Assembly (NCBI RefSeq): GCF_006539945.1
Contig: NZ_BJNZ01000018.1
Location: 1-64,000 of the forward strand
DNA from: Cellulosimicrobium cellulans
GTDB taxonomy: Bacteria; Actinomycetota; Actinomycetes; Actinomycetales; Cellulomonadaceae
Reading direction: 5' to 3'
DNA: 64,000 bases
The translations under genes and the position numbers were made by a program. Numbering within the stretch: the first letter of the stretch is position 1; each line of letters opens with the position of its first letter. This document shows, piece after piece, positions 16,805 to 24,702 of the stretch. The notes beneath the pieces are model-generated. The model did no database searches and was not told where the DNA came from. It saw only the letters and a list, made by a program, of their open reading frames with translations.

Positions 16805-17842
16805 ATGACGGACGCACCCGACCTCCCGCCCCGGCTCGCGCTCGCGTGGGGCGTCGCCGAACGTCCCGAGCGTGCCCCGAAGCGCGAGCTGAGCATCGAG
16901 CGGATCGTCGAGGCCGCGATCGAGATCGCCGACGCCGACGGGCTGGCCGCGGTCTCCATGGCGAAGGTCGCGCAGAGCCTCGGCTTCACGACGATGTCGC
17001 TCTACCGGTACGTGACGAGCAAGGACGACCTGCTGCTCCTCATGCAGGAGGCGGCGCTCGACGTCGAGTACCCGCCCGCGCACGACCCCGCGGACTGGCG
17101 CGCGGAGCTGCGCGAGTGGGCGCAGTTCACCATGGCGGTGTTCGCGTCCCACCCGTGGTTCCTCGACATCCCGGTGACCGGCGCTCCCCTCACGCCGAAC
17201 AACCTGCGCGGCGCCGACAACGGGCTGCGCGCCCTGCGGTCCACGCCGCTCGACGACGAGGAGAAGATGTCCGTCATCCTCCTCGTGAGCGGCTACGCGC
17301 GGAACGCCGCCCGGCTCCAGACCGACCTGGCCCGCGCCGTGACCGCGGCCGGGGGCGACGAGACCGTCCTGGGCGGCGGCTGGGGTGGTGCGTTGCGCGA
17401 CCTCGTCGACGAGGTGCGCTTCCCCTACCTGCGCCCGCTCGTGGAGGCGGGGACGTACGCGCAGGACGGCGAGATCGACGACACCGCCTGGGGTCTCGAG
17501 CGCGTCCTCGACGGGATCGCGGTGTACGTCGACGCGCGGGCCGCCGGCGCCCCGGGCGCGGGGCGAGACCCCTCCGCCCCGGACGGCACGTCCGACGACG
17601 CGGGCGGCCCGGCCCACGGCACCGGGGCGGAGCATGACCCGCGCGACGCCGTCGCCCCGGTCGAGATGGCCGTGCACGTCAAGGACCCCAAGGTGAAGAA
17701 GGCGACGCTCAAGCGGCGCGACGCCGAGCGCCGCGTCCGCGAGGCGCAGAAGAAGGTGCGCGAGCTCGAGAAGGCGCTGCGGGAGGCGGAGAAGGCGGAG
17801 CGCGAGACGGCGCGGGCGGCCGTGGAGAAGGCACGCGGCTGA
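16805..17842 (+). CDS. TetR-family regulator with a charged coiled-coil C-terminus
   Basis: A 345-residue regulator, much longer than the usual 190-230. The DNA-binding domain is ELSIERIVEAAIEIADADGLAAVSMAKVAQSLGFTTMSLYRYVTSKDDLLLLM (about residues 27-80), followed by a TetR_C-type ligand domain (ADWRAELREWAQFTMAVFASHPWFL). After about residue 245 there is an Asp/Gly/Pro-rich linker and then a highly charged helix (VKKATLKRRDAERRVREAQKKVRELEKALREAEKAERETARAA) that should form a coiled coil. The ATG at 16805 is used; a GTG at 16799 is also in frame. It follows the DrrA/B-type genes and probably regulates them. Confidence 0.87.
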   Translation: MTDAPDLPPRLALAWGVAERPERAPKRELSIERIVEAAIEIADADGLAAVSMAKVAQSLGFTTMSLYRYVTSKDDLLLLMQEAALDVEYPPAHDPADWRAELREWAQFTMAVFASHPWFLDIPVTGAPLTPNNLRGADNGLRALRSTPLDDEEKMSVILLVSGYARNAARLQTDLARAVTAAGGDETVLGGGWGGALRDLVDEVRFPYLRPLVEAGTYAQDGEIDDTAWGLERVLDGIAVYVDARAAGAPGAGRDPSAPDGTSDDAGGPAHGTGAEHDPRDAVAPVEMAVHVKDPKVKKATLKRRDAERRVREAQKKVRELEKALREAEKAERETARAAVEKARG

Positions 17843-17855
17843 CTCCCCGACGCAC

Positions 17856-17894
17856 GACGGCGGCCGGTCACCCCGAGGGTGTCCGGCCGCCGTC
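17856..17894. terminator. Bidirectional terminator hairpin
   Basis: GACGGCGGCCGG (17856-17867) and CCGGCCGCCGTC (17883-17894) pair perfectly over a 15-base loop between two convergent genes, the TetR regulator and the F420-reductase-like gene. Confidence 0.75.
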
Positions 17895-17908
17895 GCACGG
17901 AGGAAGGA

Positions 17909-18511
17909 TCACTCGGCGAGTGCGAAGCCCGTCGTCCAGGACGTCTTCTCCCCCGCGGCGAGCGTGAGCTGGAGGAAGCCGAGGGCCTCGAGCTCGTGCG
18001 CGCGCTTCAGCGAGCCCGCGTCGACCACGCGGACGCCGGACACGGCGCCGGCGAGCGCGGCCTTGGCGTCCGCGTCGTCGCCCGCGACGAGGACCGTCGT
18101 CGGGAGCGGGCCGACCTGCCCGGACGCGAGGGTCGCGGCAAAGTTCGTGTTGAACGCCTTGAGCACGCGCGCGCCGGGCACGCGCTGCTGGACCTGCGCC
18201 GCGGCCGACGAGCCGTCGGGCACGACGAGGGCGTCGAAGGTCGTGAAGTCGAGCGGGTTGGTGATGTCGACGACGACCTTGCCGTCGAGGCGGTCGGCGT
18301 AGAGGTCGACGACCTCCGCGACCGCCCCGTACGGGAGGGCGAGGACGACGACGTCGCCCTTCAGCTCGTCGCCGACGGTCCCGGCCGCGACCCGGGGGTC
18401 GAGGTCGGTCGCCTCGCGCGTGAGGACCTGGACCTCGCTGCCCGCGGCGAGCGCGAGACCGGCGATGGCCGTGCCCATGTTGCCGGCGCCGATGATGGTG
18501 ATGCTGCTCAT
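17909..18511 (-). CDS. NADP-binding oxidoreductase, NADPH:F420 reductase-like
   Basis: A 200-residue protein starting with a Rossmann motif MSSITIIGAGNMGTAIAGLALAAG, followed by VLALPYGAVAEVVDLYADRLDGKVVVDITNPLDF and KAFNTNFAATLASGQVG, the pattern of the F420_oxidored (PF03807) family. Family members reduce F420 with NADPH or act as related NADP-dependent enzymes; here the exact reaction cannot be told. GGAAGGGA precedes the ATG at 18509-18511. It is divergent from a MarR gene, and the shared 119-base gap holds two copies of a probable MarR operator, so the oxidoreductase is probably under MarR control, perhaps in a redox or electrophile response. Confidence 0.85.
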   Translation of the reverse strand: MSSITIIGAGNMGTAIAGLALAAGSEVQVLTREATDLDPRVAAGTVGDELKGDVVVLALPYGAVAEVVDLYADRLDGKVVVDITNPLDFTTFDALVVPDGSSAAAQVQQRVPGARVLKAFNTNFAATLASGQVGPLPTTVLVAGDDADAKAALAGAVSGVRVVDAGSLKRAHELEALGFLQLTLAAGEKTSWTTGFALAE

Positions 18512-18550
18512 GGTGGCTTCCCTTCCTGCGCCGGCCGCCCGGTCGGCTAT

Positions 18551-18565
18551 TAGTTGTTGCTACAA
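18551..18565 (+). promoter_or_regulatory. MarR operator candidate, site 1
   Basis: TAGTTGTTGCTACAA. The same pattern, TAGTTGNNGCTACAA, occurs inverted at 18588-18602. Two copies in one divergent promoter region next to a marR gene are strong positional evidence for an operator. Confidence 0.6.
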
Positions 18566-18587
18566 CCAACACGATACGACGCTAAAC

Positions 18588-18602
18588 TTGTAGCGTCAAC
18601 TA
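18588..18602 (-). promoter_or_regulatory. MarR operator candidate, site 2
   Basis: On the minus strand this reads TAGTTGACGCTACAA, differing from site 1 in two central bases. It lies 28 bases before the MarR start. The region is notably AT-richer than the rest of the window. Confidence 0.6.
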
Positions 18603-18630
18603 TTACGATGGTCACACCGGAGGAGGCCCG

Positions 18631-19116
18631 ATGACGACAGAACCCCGCTGGCTCGACGACCAGCAGCTCGACGCGTGGAAGCGGCTCGTGGCGGTCGTGG
18701 AGCTGCTGCCGGGCGTCCTCGACACCCAGCTGCGGCGCGACGCCGACCTCAGCCACTTCGAGTACTACGTGCTCGCCATGCTCTCCGAGGCCCCCGACCG
18801 CACGCTGCGCATGACCGACCTGGCGGGTGCCACCAACGCGACGCTCCCCCGCCTCTCCCACGTCGTGGCGCGCCTGGAGAAGCGCGGGCTCGTCGAGCGC
18901 GTCCCGTGCCCCGAGGACCGCCGCGCCACCAACGCGCACCTCACCGACGCCGGATGGGCGAAGGTCGTCGCGACGGCGCCGGGCCACGTCGCCACCGTCC
19001 GGGACCACGTGATCGACGCGCTCACCCCCGAGCAGGTCGGCCAGCTCGACGAGATCGCGGGCGCGATCCTCGAACGCGTCGACCCCGACGACAGGATGGG
19101 CTTCCTGCGGCGCTGA
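18631..19116 (+). CDS. MarR-family transcriptional regulator
   Basis: A 161-residue winged-helix regulator: DLSHFEYYVLAMLSEAPDRTLRMTDLAGATNATLPRLSHVVARLEKRGLVERVPCPEDRRATNAHLTDAG, with recognition helix NATLPRLSHVVARLEKRG and wing PCPEDRRATNAHL. A Cys in the wing (VPCPEDRR) could allow thiol sensing but is a single residue, so this is speculative. GGAGGAGG lies before the ATG. It is divergent from the F420-reductase-like gene and both are probably controlled through the TAGTTGNNGCTACAA sites between them. Confidence 0.9.
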   Translation: MTTEPRWLDDQQLDAWKRLVAVVELLPGVLDTQLRRDADLSHFEYYVLAMLSEAPDRTLRMTDLAGATNATLPRLSHVVARLEKRGLVERVPCPEDRRATNAHLTDAGWAKVVATAPGHVATVRDHVIDALTPEQVGQLDEIAGAILERVDPDDRMGFLRR

Positions 19117-19154
19117 CCCTGGTCGGCGCGCCCCGGACCCCGCGGGTCCCGGGC

Positions 19155-19502
19155 TCAGCGCGAGCGGGCGGGCTCCGCGAGGACGAGCGCGCCGCTGCCC
19201 GGCACCAGCGCGCCGAGCGCCGTCGGCAGGTCCGCCACCGCGAGCTCCGCGACCTCCGGGAGCGTCGCGACCACCTCGTCCCACTCGGGCGCGGCGTCGT
19301 CCACCTCGACGCTGTGCCCGTTCACGAGGTCGAACGACACGTACCGCACCGTGCTCACCACCGCGTCGAGCGCGAAGGCCGTCACCCGGTGCACGTCGGA
19401 CCAGGGGGCGAGGACGCCGCCCTGCCCGTCCTCGACCTCGACGCCGCGCGCCGAGAGCCCGACCCGCATCGCGCGCGGTCCCGGCGCCGCTGCCGCCGTC
19501 AC
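19155..19502 (-). CDS. Small hypothetical protein coupled to the ABC-F gene
   Basis: A 115-residue protein whose ATG (19500-19502) overlaps the stop codon of the ABC-F gene, so it is translationally coupled. The sequence MRVGLSARGVEVEDGQGGVLAPWSDVHRVTAFALDAVVSTVRYVSFDLVNGHSVEVDDAAPEWDEVV looks like a small beta-barrel of the bacterial PH-domain type: strands around GVEVEDG, LAPWSDVHRV and YVSFDLVNGHSVEV, then a helix. It has no signal or membrane segment. Function unknown; coupling to a translation factor-like gene may only reflect operon structure. Confidence 0.7.
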   Translation of the reverse strand: MTAAAAPGPRAMRVGLSARGVEVEDGQGGVLAPWSDVHRVTAFALDAVVSTVRYVSFDLVNGHSVEVDDAAPEWDEVVATLPEVAELAVADLPTALGALVPGSGALVLAEPARSR

Positions 19503-21352
19503 CCGGCGACCTCCGCCGCCTCGAGCCAGGCGGCCTCCAGCTCGTCCTTCTCCGCCGCGAGCGTGCGCAGCTCGGCGTCGATCTCGGCCACGGCCGCGAA
19601 GTCGGTCGCGTTCGCCGCGATCTTCTCGTGCAGGCGGCCCTCGACCTCGGCGATCTTCGACAGCCGCCGCTCGATGCGGTTGATCTCCTTCTTCGCGGCG
19701 CGCACCTCGGCAGCGCTCGGGCCCGCGGGGGTGTCGGCGGCCGCCGCGACGTCCGGCCCGCCGGCCGCGGGGGCGGCCGCGAACCCGGTCGACGCCGACC
19801 CTGCGCCCGCGAGCGCCGCGCGTCGCAGCTCGAGGTACTGCTCGACGCCGCCCGGCAGGTCGCGCACCTTGCCGTCCCCGAGCAGGGCGACCTGGCGGTC
19901 CGCGACGCGCTCGAGCAGGTAGCGGTCGTGCGACACGACGATCAGCGTGCCGGGCCAGCCGTCGAGCAGGTCCTCGAGCGCGGCGAGCGTGTCGGTGTCG
20001 AGGTCGTTGGTGGGCTCGTCGAGCAGGAGCACGTTGGGCTCGGCGACGAGCAGACGCAGGAGCTGCAGGCGGCGGCGCTCGCCGCCCGAGAGGTCGCGCA
20101 CGAGGGTCTGCGACCGCTCGCGCGTGAACCCGAGCCGCTCGACGAGCTGCGACGCCGTGAGCTCCTTGCCGTCCACGACGACCGACCGCTTCTCGTCCTC
20201 GATCACCTGGATGACGCGCGACCCGGCGATGTCGTCCAGCTCACCGACGTCCTGGGACAGCTCGGCGACGTGCACGGTCTTGCCGCGCTTGACCCGGCCC
20301 GCGTCGGGCTCGCGCCGCCCGGCGAGGAGCGCGAGGAGCGTCGTCTTCCCGGCGCCGTTGACGCCGACGACCCCGTACCGGTCGCCCGGGCCCAGGCGCC
20401 ACGTGACGTCGTCGAGCAGCACGCGCTCACCCTGACCGTCCTGGCGAGGGACCGCGACCGTGACGTCCTCGAGGTCGAGCACGTCCTTGCCGAGCCGCTT
20501 GGTCGCGGTGCGCGTGAGCTCGAGCGTGTCGCGCGGGGGCGGGACGTCGGCGATGAGCGCGGCAGCGGCGTCGAGCCGGAACTTGGGCTTGGACGTGCGC
20601 GCGGGCGCCCCGCGGCGCAGCCACGCGAGCTCCTTGCGCAGCAGGTTGTCGCGCTTCTCCGCGGCGACGGCCGCGGTGCGCTGGCGCTCGGCGCGAGCGA
20701 GCACGTAGGCGGCGTACCCGCCCTCGTACCCCTCGACCGCGCCGGAGCCGTCGCCGCGCACCTCCCACATGCGCGAGCAGACGGCGTCGAGGAACCAGCG
20801 GTCGTGCGTCACCACGACGAGCGCACCCTTCGCGCCCGGGCGCGCGAACCGGTCGCCCAGGTGCGCGGCGAGCCACGCCACGCCCTCGACGTCGAGGTGG
20901 TTGGTCGGCTCGTCGAGGAAGAGCACGTCGTGGTCGGCGACGAGCAGGGCCGCGAGCGCCACGCGGCGCCTCTGCCCGCCGGACAGCGTGTCCGCGGGGG
21001 CGTCGAGGTCGAGGTCGGCCAGCAGGCCGGCGTGCACGGTGCGGATGCTCGCGTCCGACGCCCACGCGTGCGTCGCGGCGTCGCCGTGCACGAGGTCACG
21101 GATCGTCGCGCCGGTGCCGACGTCGTCGCGCTGGTCGAGCAGGCCGACCCGCAGCCCGCCCACCCGGGTGACCCGGCCGCCGTCGGGCTGCTGCGTGCCC
21201 GCGAGCAGGCGCAGGAGCGTGGACTTGCCGGCGCCGTTGGGGCCGACGATGCCGACACGGTCGCCGTCGTCCAGGCCGAGCGAGACGTCGTCGATCAGGG
21301 TGCGGGTGCCGACGGTCAGCGAGATGCCGTCGGCGCCGAGGAGATGAGCCAC
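19499..21352 (-). CDS. ABC-F family ATPase (Uup type)
   Basis: A 617-residue soluble protein with two ABC domains in tandem and no membrane segment. First domain: GPNGAGKSTLLRLLAG, LSGGQRRRVALA, VLFLDEPTNHLD. Second domain: GVNGAGKTTLLALLAG, LSGGERRRLQLL, VLLLDEPTNDLD. A charged linker between them contains LLRKELAWLRRGAPARTSKPKFR, the Uup signature. The C-terminal about 70 residues (AEVRAAKKEINRIERRLSKI...) form a coiled coil, as in Uup. Such proteins act on the ribosome or on DNA-related processes rather than transport. The GTG at 21350-21352 gives the expected MAHLLGAD start. The gene is a usual neighbour of ispE in actinobacteria; here a sugar island separates them. Confidence 0.92.
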   Translation of the reverse strand: MAHLLGADGISLTVGTRTLIDDVSLGLDDGDRVGIVGPNGAGKSTLLRLLAGTQQPDGGRVTRVGGLRVGLLDQRDDVGTGATIRDLVHGDAATHAWASDASIRTVHAGLLADLDLDAPADTLSGGQRRRVALAALLVADHDVLFLDEPTNHLDVEGVAWLAAHLGDRFARPGAKGALVVVTHDRWFLDAVCSRMWEVRGDGSGAVEGYEGGYAAYVLARAERQRTAAVAAEKRDNLLRKELAWLRRGAPARTSKPKFRLDAAAALIADVPPPRDTLELTRTATKRLGKDVLDLEDVTVAVPRQDGQGERVLLDDVTWRLGPGDRYGVVGVNGAGKTTLLALLAGRREPDAGRVKRGKTVHVAELSQDVGELDDIAGSRVIQVIEDEKRSVVVDGKELTASQLVERLGFTRERSQTLVRDLSGGERRRLQLLRLLVAEPNVLLLDEPTNDLDTDTLAALEDLLDGWPGTLIVVSHDRYLLERVADRQVALLGDGKVRDLPGGVEQYLELRRAALAGAGSASTGFAAAPAAGGPDVAAAADTPAGPSAAEVRAAKKEINRIERRLSKIAEVEGRLHEKIAANATDFAAVAEIDAELRTLAAEKDELEAAWLEAAEVAG

Positions 21353-21373
21353 ACGCACGAGCCTAGGCCGCAC

Positions 21374-21438
21374 CCCGTGAGTGCATGAAATAGTCGCCGG
21401 TCCGCGAGGAGAACGCGACTATTTCATGCACTCACGGG
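21374..21438. repeat. Palindrome with 24-bp perfect arms
   Basis: CCCGTGAGTGCATGAAATAG... (21374-21397) is fully complementary to 21415-21438, leaving a 17-base loop. It sits between the stop of the sugar permease (21450) and the GTG of the ABC-F gene (21352), both on the minus strand. It may terminate the sugar operon or control ABC-F expression. The AT-rich centre of the arms (TGCATGAAATAGT) is unlike other terminators here. Confidence 0.85.
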
Positions 21439-21449
21439 TGGGCGGTCAG

Positions 21450-22424
21450 TCAGCCCTTGAGGCCCGAGTGGGCGAGGCCCTGGACGAACTGCTTCTGCGC
21501 GACGAGGAACACCGCGAGGACCGGCAGCACGGTGAGCGTCGTCGCGGCGAGCTGCACGTTCCACATCGGCCCGCCGTACGCGTCGACGTACTGCGTGAGC
21601 GCCTGCGGGAGCGTGAACCGGTCCTTGCTGGACAGGTACACGATCGGCTCGAGGTACAGGTTCCACGACTTGAGGAACGTGAAGATCGCGACGGCCGAGA
21701 TCGCCGAGCGGGACAGCGGGAACGCGATGCGCCAGAAGATCCCCCAGCGCCCGAGGCCGTCCATGCGCCCCGCCTCCTCGAGCTCGCCCGGGAGGCCCAG
21801 GAAGAACTGGCGCATGATGAACGTCGCGAGCACGCTCGGCGCCCCGAGGATCGGGATGACCACCAGCGGCCAGTGCGTGTCGATGAGCCCGAGCGAGTTG
21901 ACCATCCGGAACAGCGGGACGATCGTCACCTCGGACGGCACGAGCAGCCCGACGAGGACGAGCAGGAACAGCGCGTTCGCACCGGGGAACCGGATGCGCG
22001 CGAACGCGTACCCGGCCATCGAGGACACGAGGATGGTCCCGACCGTCACCAGCGCGGCGATGTAGAGGCTGTTCCAGTACTGCTGCGCGAACGGCTGCAG
22101 CCGGAACACCTCCCCGTACGCCGCGAACGACGGGTCCTGCGGCCACAGCGTCGGCACGGCCCGCAGGATCTCGCTCATCGGCTTGAGGCTCGACGTCGCC
22201 ATCCACCACGTCGGGAAGACGAAGGGCACGCTGAGCACGACGAGCAGCGCCACGAGCGCCCAGCGTCCCCACCGCCGCCGCGAACGCGCGGCGCGGTCGC
22301 GGCGCGCGGGCGCGTGCGCCGCCCCGCCGGTGCCGTCGCCGCCCCCGCCCGACGCCGCGGGCCGGGACGGGCCGTCGTCCGCGCCCGGGAGCGTGGCCGG
22401 GCCGGGCATCACGTCAGACTTCAT
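21450..22424 (-). CDS. Carbohydrate ABC transporter permease (MalG type)
   Basis: A 324-residue inner-membrane permease. After a hydrophilic 50-residue N-terminus there are six membrane segments; the EAA loop that contacts the ATPase is GELEEAGRMDGLGRWGIFWRIAFPL (about residues 214-238). Wording such as TSSLKPMSEIL and PLVVIPILGAPSVLATFIMRQFF is typical of the sugar (CUT1) subfamily. The gene overlaps the previous permease gene by 11 bases. No ATPase is encoded in the island, so a shared MsiK-type ATPase elsewhere in the genome probably powers the system, as is common in actinobacteria. Confidence 0.93.
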   Translation of the reverse strand: MKSDVMPGPATLPGADDGPSRPAASGGGGDGTGGAAHAPARRDRAARSRRRWGRWALVALLVVLSVPFVFPTWWMATSSLKPMSEILRAVPTLWPQDPSFAAYGEVFRLQPFAQQYWNSLYIAALVTVGTILVSSMAGYAFARIRFPGANALFLLVLVGLLVPSEVTIVPLFRMVNSLGLIDTHWPLVVIPILGAPSVLATFIMRQFFLGLPGELEEAGRMDGLGRWGIFWRIAFPLSRSAISAVAIFTFLKSWNLYLEPIVYLSSKDRFTLPQALTQYVDAYGGPMWNVQLAATTLTVLPVLAVFLVAQKQFVQGLAHSGLKG

Positions 22425-23301
22425 GGAAGACCCACCTCTTGCGCGTCTGCCACTGCACGAGTGTCAGGACGAGGACGATGACGAACAGCAGGACCGAGAT
22501 GGCGCTCGCGTAGCCGAAGTCGTTGAACCGGAACGCCTGCTGGTACAGGTAGTAGACGAGCACGGTGGTCGAGTTCCCGGGCCCGCCGCCGGTCAGCACG
22601 GCGATCTGCGCGAAGACCTCGAGCGAGCCCACGATCGTGAGGATCGAGACCAGCAGGACGGTCGGGCTGATGAGCGGGAGCGTGATCGAGCGGAAACGTC
22701 GCCACGCGCCCGCGCCGTCGATGCGCGCGGCCTCCTGGACGTCCTCCGGCACTCCCTGCAGCGCCGCGAGGAACAGGATCATGTTGAGGCCCACGTTCTT
22801 GAACACCTGGACGACGATCACCGAGATCATGGCCGTCGTCTCGCCGCGCAGCCAGTTCGGGCCCTCGACGCCCAGCAGCGACAGGAACCCGTTGATCCCG
22901 CCGTCGGCCTGGAGCAGGAAGCTCCACACGATCGTCCACGCGACGAGCGACACGACCACCGGCGAGAAGAAGAACGTGCGGAACGTCGTCGTGCCCGGCA
23001 GCTTCTGGTTGAGCAGCACCGCGAGCAGCAGTGCGAGCGAGATGTTGAGGACCACGAGCCCGACGGAGAACCACAGGCTGGCGAGCAGCGAGTCACGCAG
23101 GCCGGGATCGGAGAGCATGCGCTCGTAGTTGTCTGCGCCGGCGAACGTGAACGTGTTCGCGAGGACGTTCCACTCGTGCAGCGAGTACCAGACGACGGCG
23201 ACCAGCGGCGCGACGACGAACGCGAGCGCACCGAGCACGGCGGGCGCGACCATGGTGTAGCCCACGGCCGCGTCCCGTCGTGCGAGCGCGGAGGACGCCA
23301 C
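22414..23301 (-). CDS. Carbohydrate ABC transporter permease (MalF type)
   Basis: A 295-residue permease starting at the GTG at 23299-23301, two bases after the binding-protein stop. Membrane segments include VGYTMVAPAVLGALAFVVAPLVAVVWYSL at the N-terminus, and the EAA loop is EDVQEAARIDGAGAWRRFRSITLPLI. The text SPVVVSLVAWTIVWSFLL and GGPGNSTTVLVYYLYQQAF is typical of the family. It pairs with the MalG-type permease to form the channel. Confidence 0.93.
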   Translation of the reverse strand: MASSALARRDAAVGYTMVAPAVLGALAFVVAPLVAVVWYSLHEWNVLANTFTFAGADNYERMLSDPGLRDSLLASLWFSVGLVVLNISLALLLAVLLNQKLPGTTTFRTFFFSPVVVSLVAWTIVWSFLLQADGGINGFLSLLGVEGPNWLRGETTAMISVIVVQVFKNVGLNMILFLAALQGVPEDVQEAARIDGAGAWRRFRSITLPLISPTVLLVSILTIVGSLEVFAQIAVLTGGGPGNSTTVLVYYLYQQAFRFNDFGYASAISVLLFVIVLVLTLVQWQTRKRWVFHEV

Positions 23302-23303
23302 GC

Positions 23304-24650
23304 TCAGTCCCCGAGCAGGGGCTGGATCGCCGCGCACGTGTCGGCGAGGACGCCCTCGACGTCCGCGTCCGCGGTCCACAGCGCGTCGAGCTCGGCGCGC
23401 ACCGTGTCCTGGAGCTTCGCGAAGTTCTGGTGCGAGGGCTTGGTCACCGCACCCTGGATGCCGTCGACGACGACCGCCTGGAGCTGGGCCTCGCTGAGCT
23501 TCGGGTTCGCGGCCCCGAGCGTCTCGGCGTTCAGGAGCGACTCGCGCGGCGGCGGGAAGTACGCCGCGAGCGTCTCGGCGTTCTCCGGGTTGGTGAACCA
23601 CGCGAGGAAGTCGGCGGCGACGTCCGGGTGCTCGCCCGCGGCGAAGACGCCGATCCCGGCCTGGCCGATGACGTTCTGCTGGCCCGCCGGTCCTGCCGGC
23701 AACGGCACCACGTCCCACCCGAACGAGTCGTCGAGCGCGGACGCACGGCTGATCTGCGTGATCGTCATGGCGGAGTCGCCCGCGAAGAAGTCGGCCGTCG
23801 TGCCCGGGCCGGGCATCGCCTTGTCCACGAACGTCGCGTCGTGGACCCACGTGAGCGCGTCGACCATCTCGGGGTCGGTGAACGTGCACTGCGTGCCGTC
23901 CTCGCTCCACGGCGCCGCGTCCCAGCCGTCCCAGATCGTCGACAGGTTCTCCCACACCTTGAAGTCGAAGTCGCGCACCACGAGGCCCTGCTTGCCCGAC
24001 GTCGCGGCGGCAGCGGCCGAGATGTCGCGGGCCTGGTCGTAGGTCCAGTCGCCCGACGCCACGAGGTCGGCCGGGTTCGGCTGGCCCGCCGCGGCGACCT
24101 GGTCGGTGTTGACGAAGACCGCGAACGGCGAGTTGGAGAACGGGTAGGCGTAGAGCCCGCCGTCCTTCTCCCACAGCGCGAGCGAGGAGTCGAGCAGGTC
24201 GTCGAACTCGTACCCCTCGGTCTCCTGGAGCTTCGGGGCGACGTCCACGAGCGCGCCGCTCGCGACGAACTCGGGCGCGTAGCTCTCGAGGATCCACGCG
24301 AGGTCGGGGGCGTTGCCGCCCGCGAGCTGCGTCGTGAGGGACGTCGTGTAGTCCTCGAACGGGATCGTCTCGAACGTCACGCCCGACACGAGGTCCGGGT
24401 TCTCGGCGACGTACGCGTCGGCGATCTCCTGGAACTGCGCGAGCTGCGTCTCGTCGGCCGTCCAGACGGTCATGCGGAGCTCGACGGGCTCGCTCGGCGT
24501 GCTGGGCTCGCCGGCGACGTCGTCGCCGCCGCCGGAGCACGCGGTGAGGACGAGGGCGAGCGCGACGCCGCCTGCGGCCAGGGGTGCGCTCACGAGGCGG
24601 TGTCGGGTGCGGGCCGGGCGGGGTGCACGGCGCGAGGTCAGGGGGGTCAT
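23304..24650 (-). CDS. Carbohydrate ABC transporter substrate-binding lipoprotein
   Basis: A 448-residue extracellular binding protein. The signal peptide ends in a lipobox, LVLTAC-S (Cys at about residue 38), so it is lipid-anchored on the outside. The mature part shows the CUT1 sugar-binding fold: VELRMTVWTADETQLAQFQEIADAYVAENP, APDLAWILESYAPEFVASGALVDVAP, DGGLYAYPFSNSPFAVFVNTD and GQAGIGVFAAGEHPDVAADFLAWFTNPENAE. Aromatic residues around WENLSTIWDGWDAAPW could stack on sugar rings. It is the second structural gene of the operon and feeds the two permeases. The sugar is probably an oligosaccharide released by the GH43-like enzyme and CE7 esterase. Confidence 0.93.
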   Translation of the reverse strand: MTPLTSRRAPRPARTRHRLVSAPLAAGGVALALVLTACSGGGDDVAGEPSTPSEPVELRMTVWTADETQLAQFQEIADAYVAENPDLVSGVTFETIPFEDYTTSLTTQLAGGNAPDLAWILESYAPEFVASGALVDVAPKLQETEGYEFDDLLDSSLALWEKDGGLYAYPFSNSPFAVFVNTDQVAAAGQPNPADLVASGDWTYDQARDISAAAAATSGKQGLVVRDFDFKVWENLSTIWDGWDAAPWSEDGTQCTFTDPEMVDALTWVHDATFVDKAMPGPGTTADFFAGDSAMTITQISRASALDDSFGWDVVPLPAGPAGQQNVIGQAGIGVFAAGEHPDVAADFLAWFTNPENAETLAAYFPPPRESLLNAETLGAANPKLSEAQLQAVVVDGIQGAVTKPSHQNFAKLQDTVRAELDALWTADADVEGVLADTCAAIQPLLGD

Positions 24651-24702
24651 CAGTTCTCCTTCGGACTGAGGTGGGCGTGTCGTTGCGGGCGGGGGGCCCG
24701 CG

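Noticed and set aside
21374-21438. Remnant of an insertion-sequence end
   Set aside because: No transposase, target duplication or matching end is visible nearby; the symmetrical single hairpin fits a regulatory or terminator element better.
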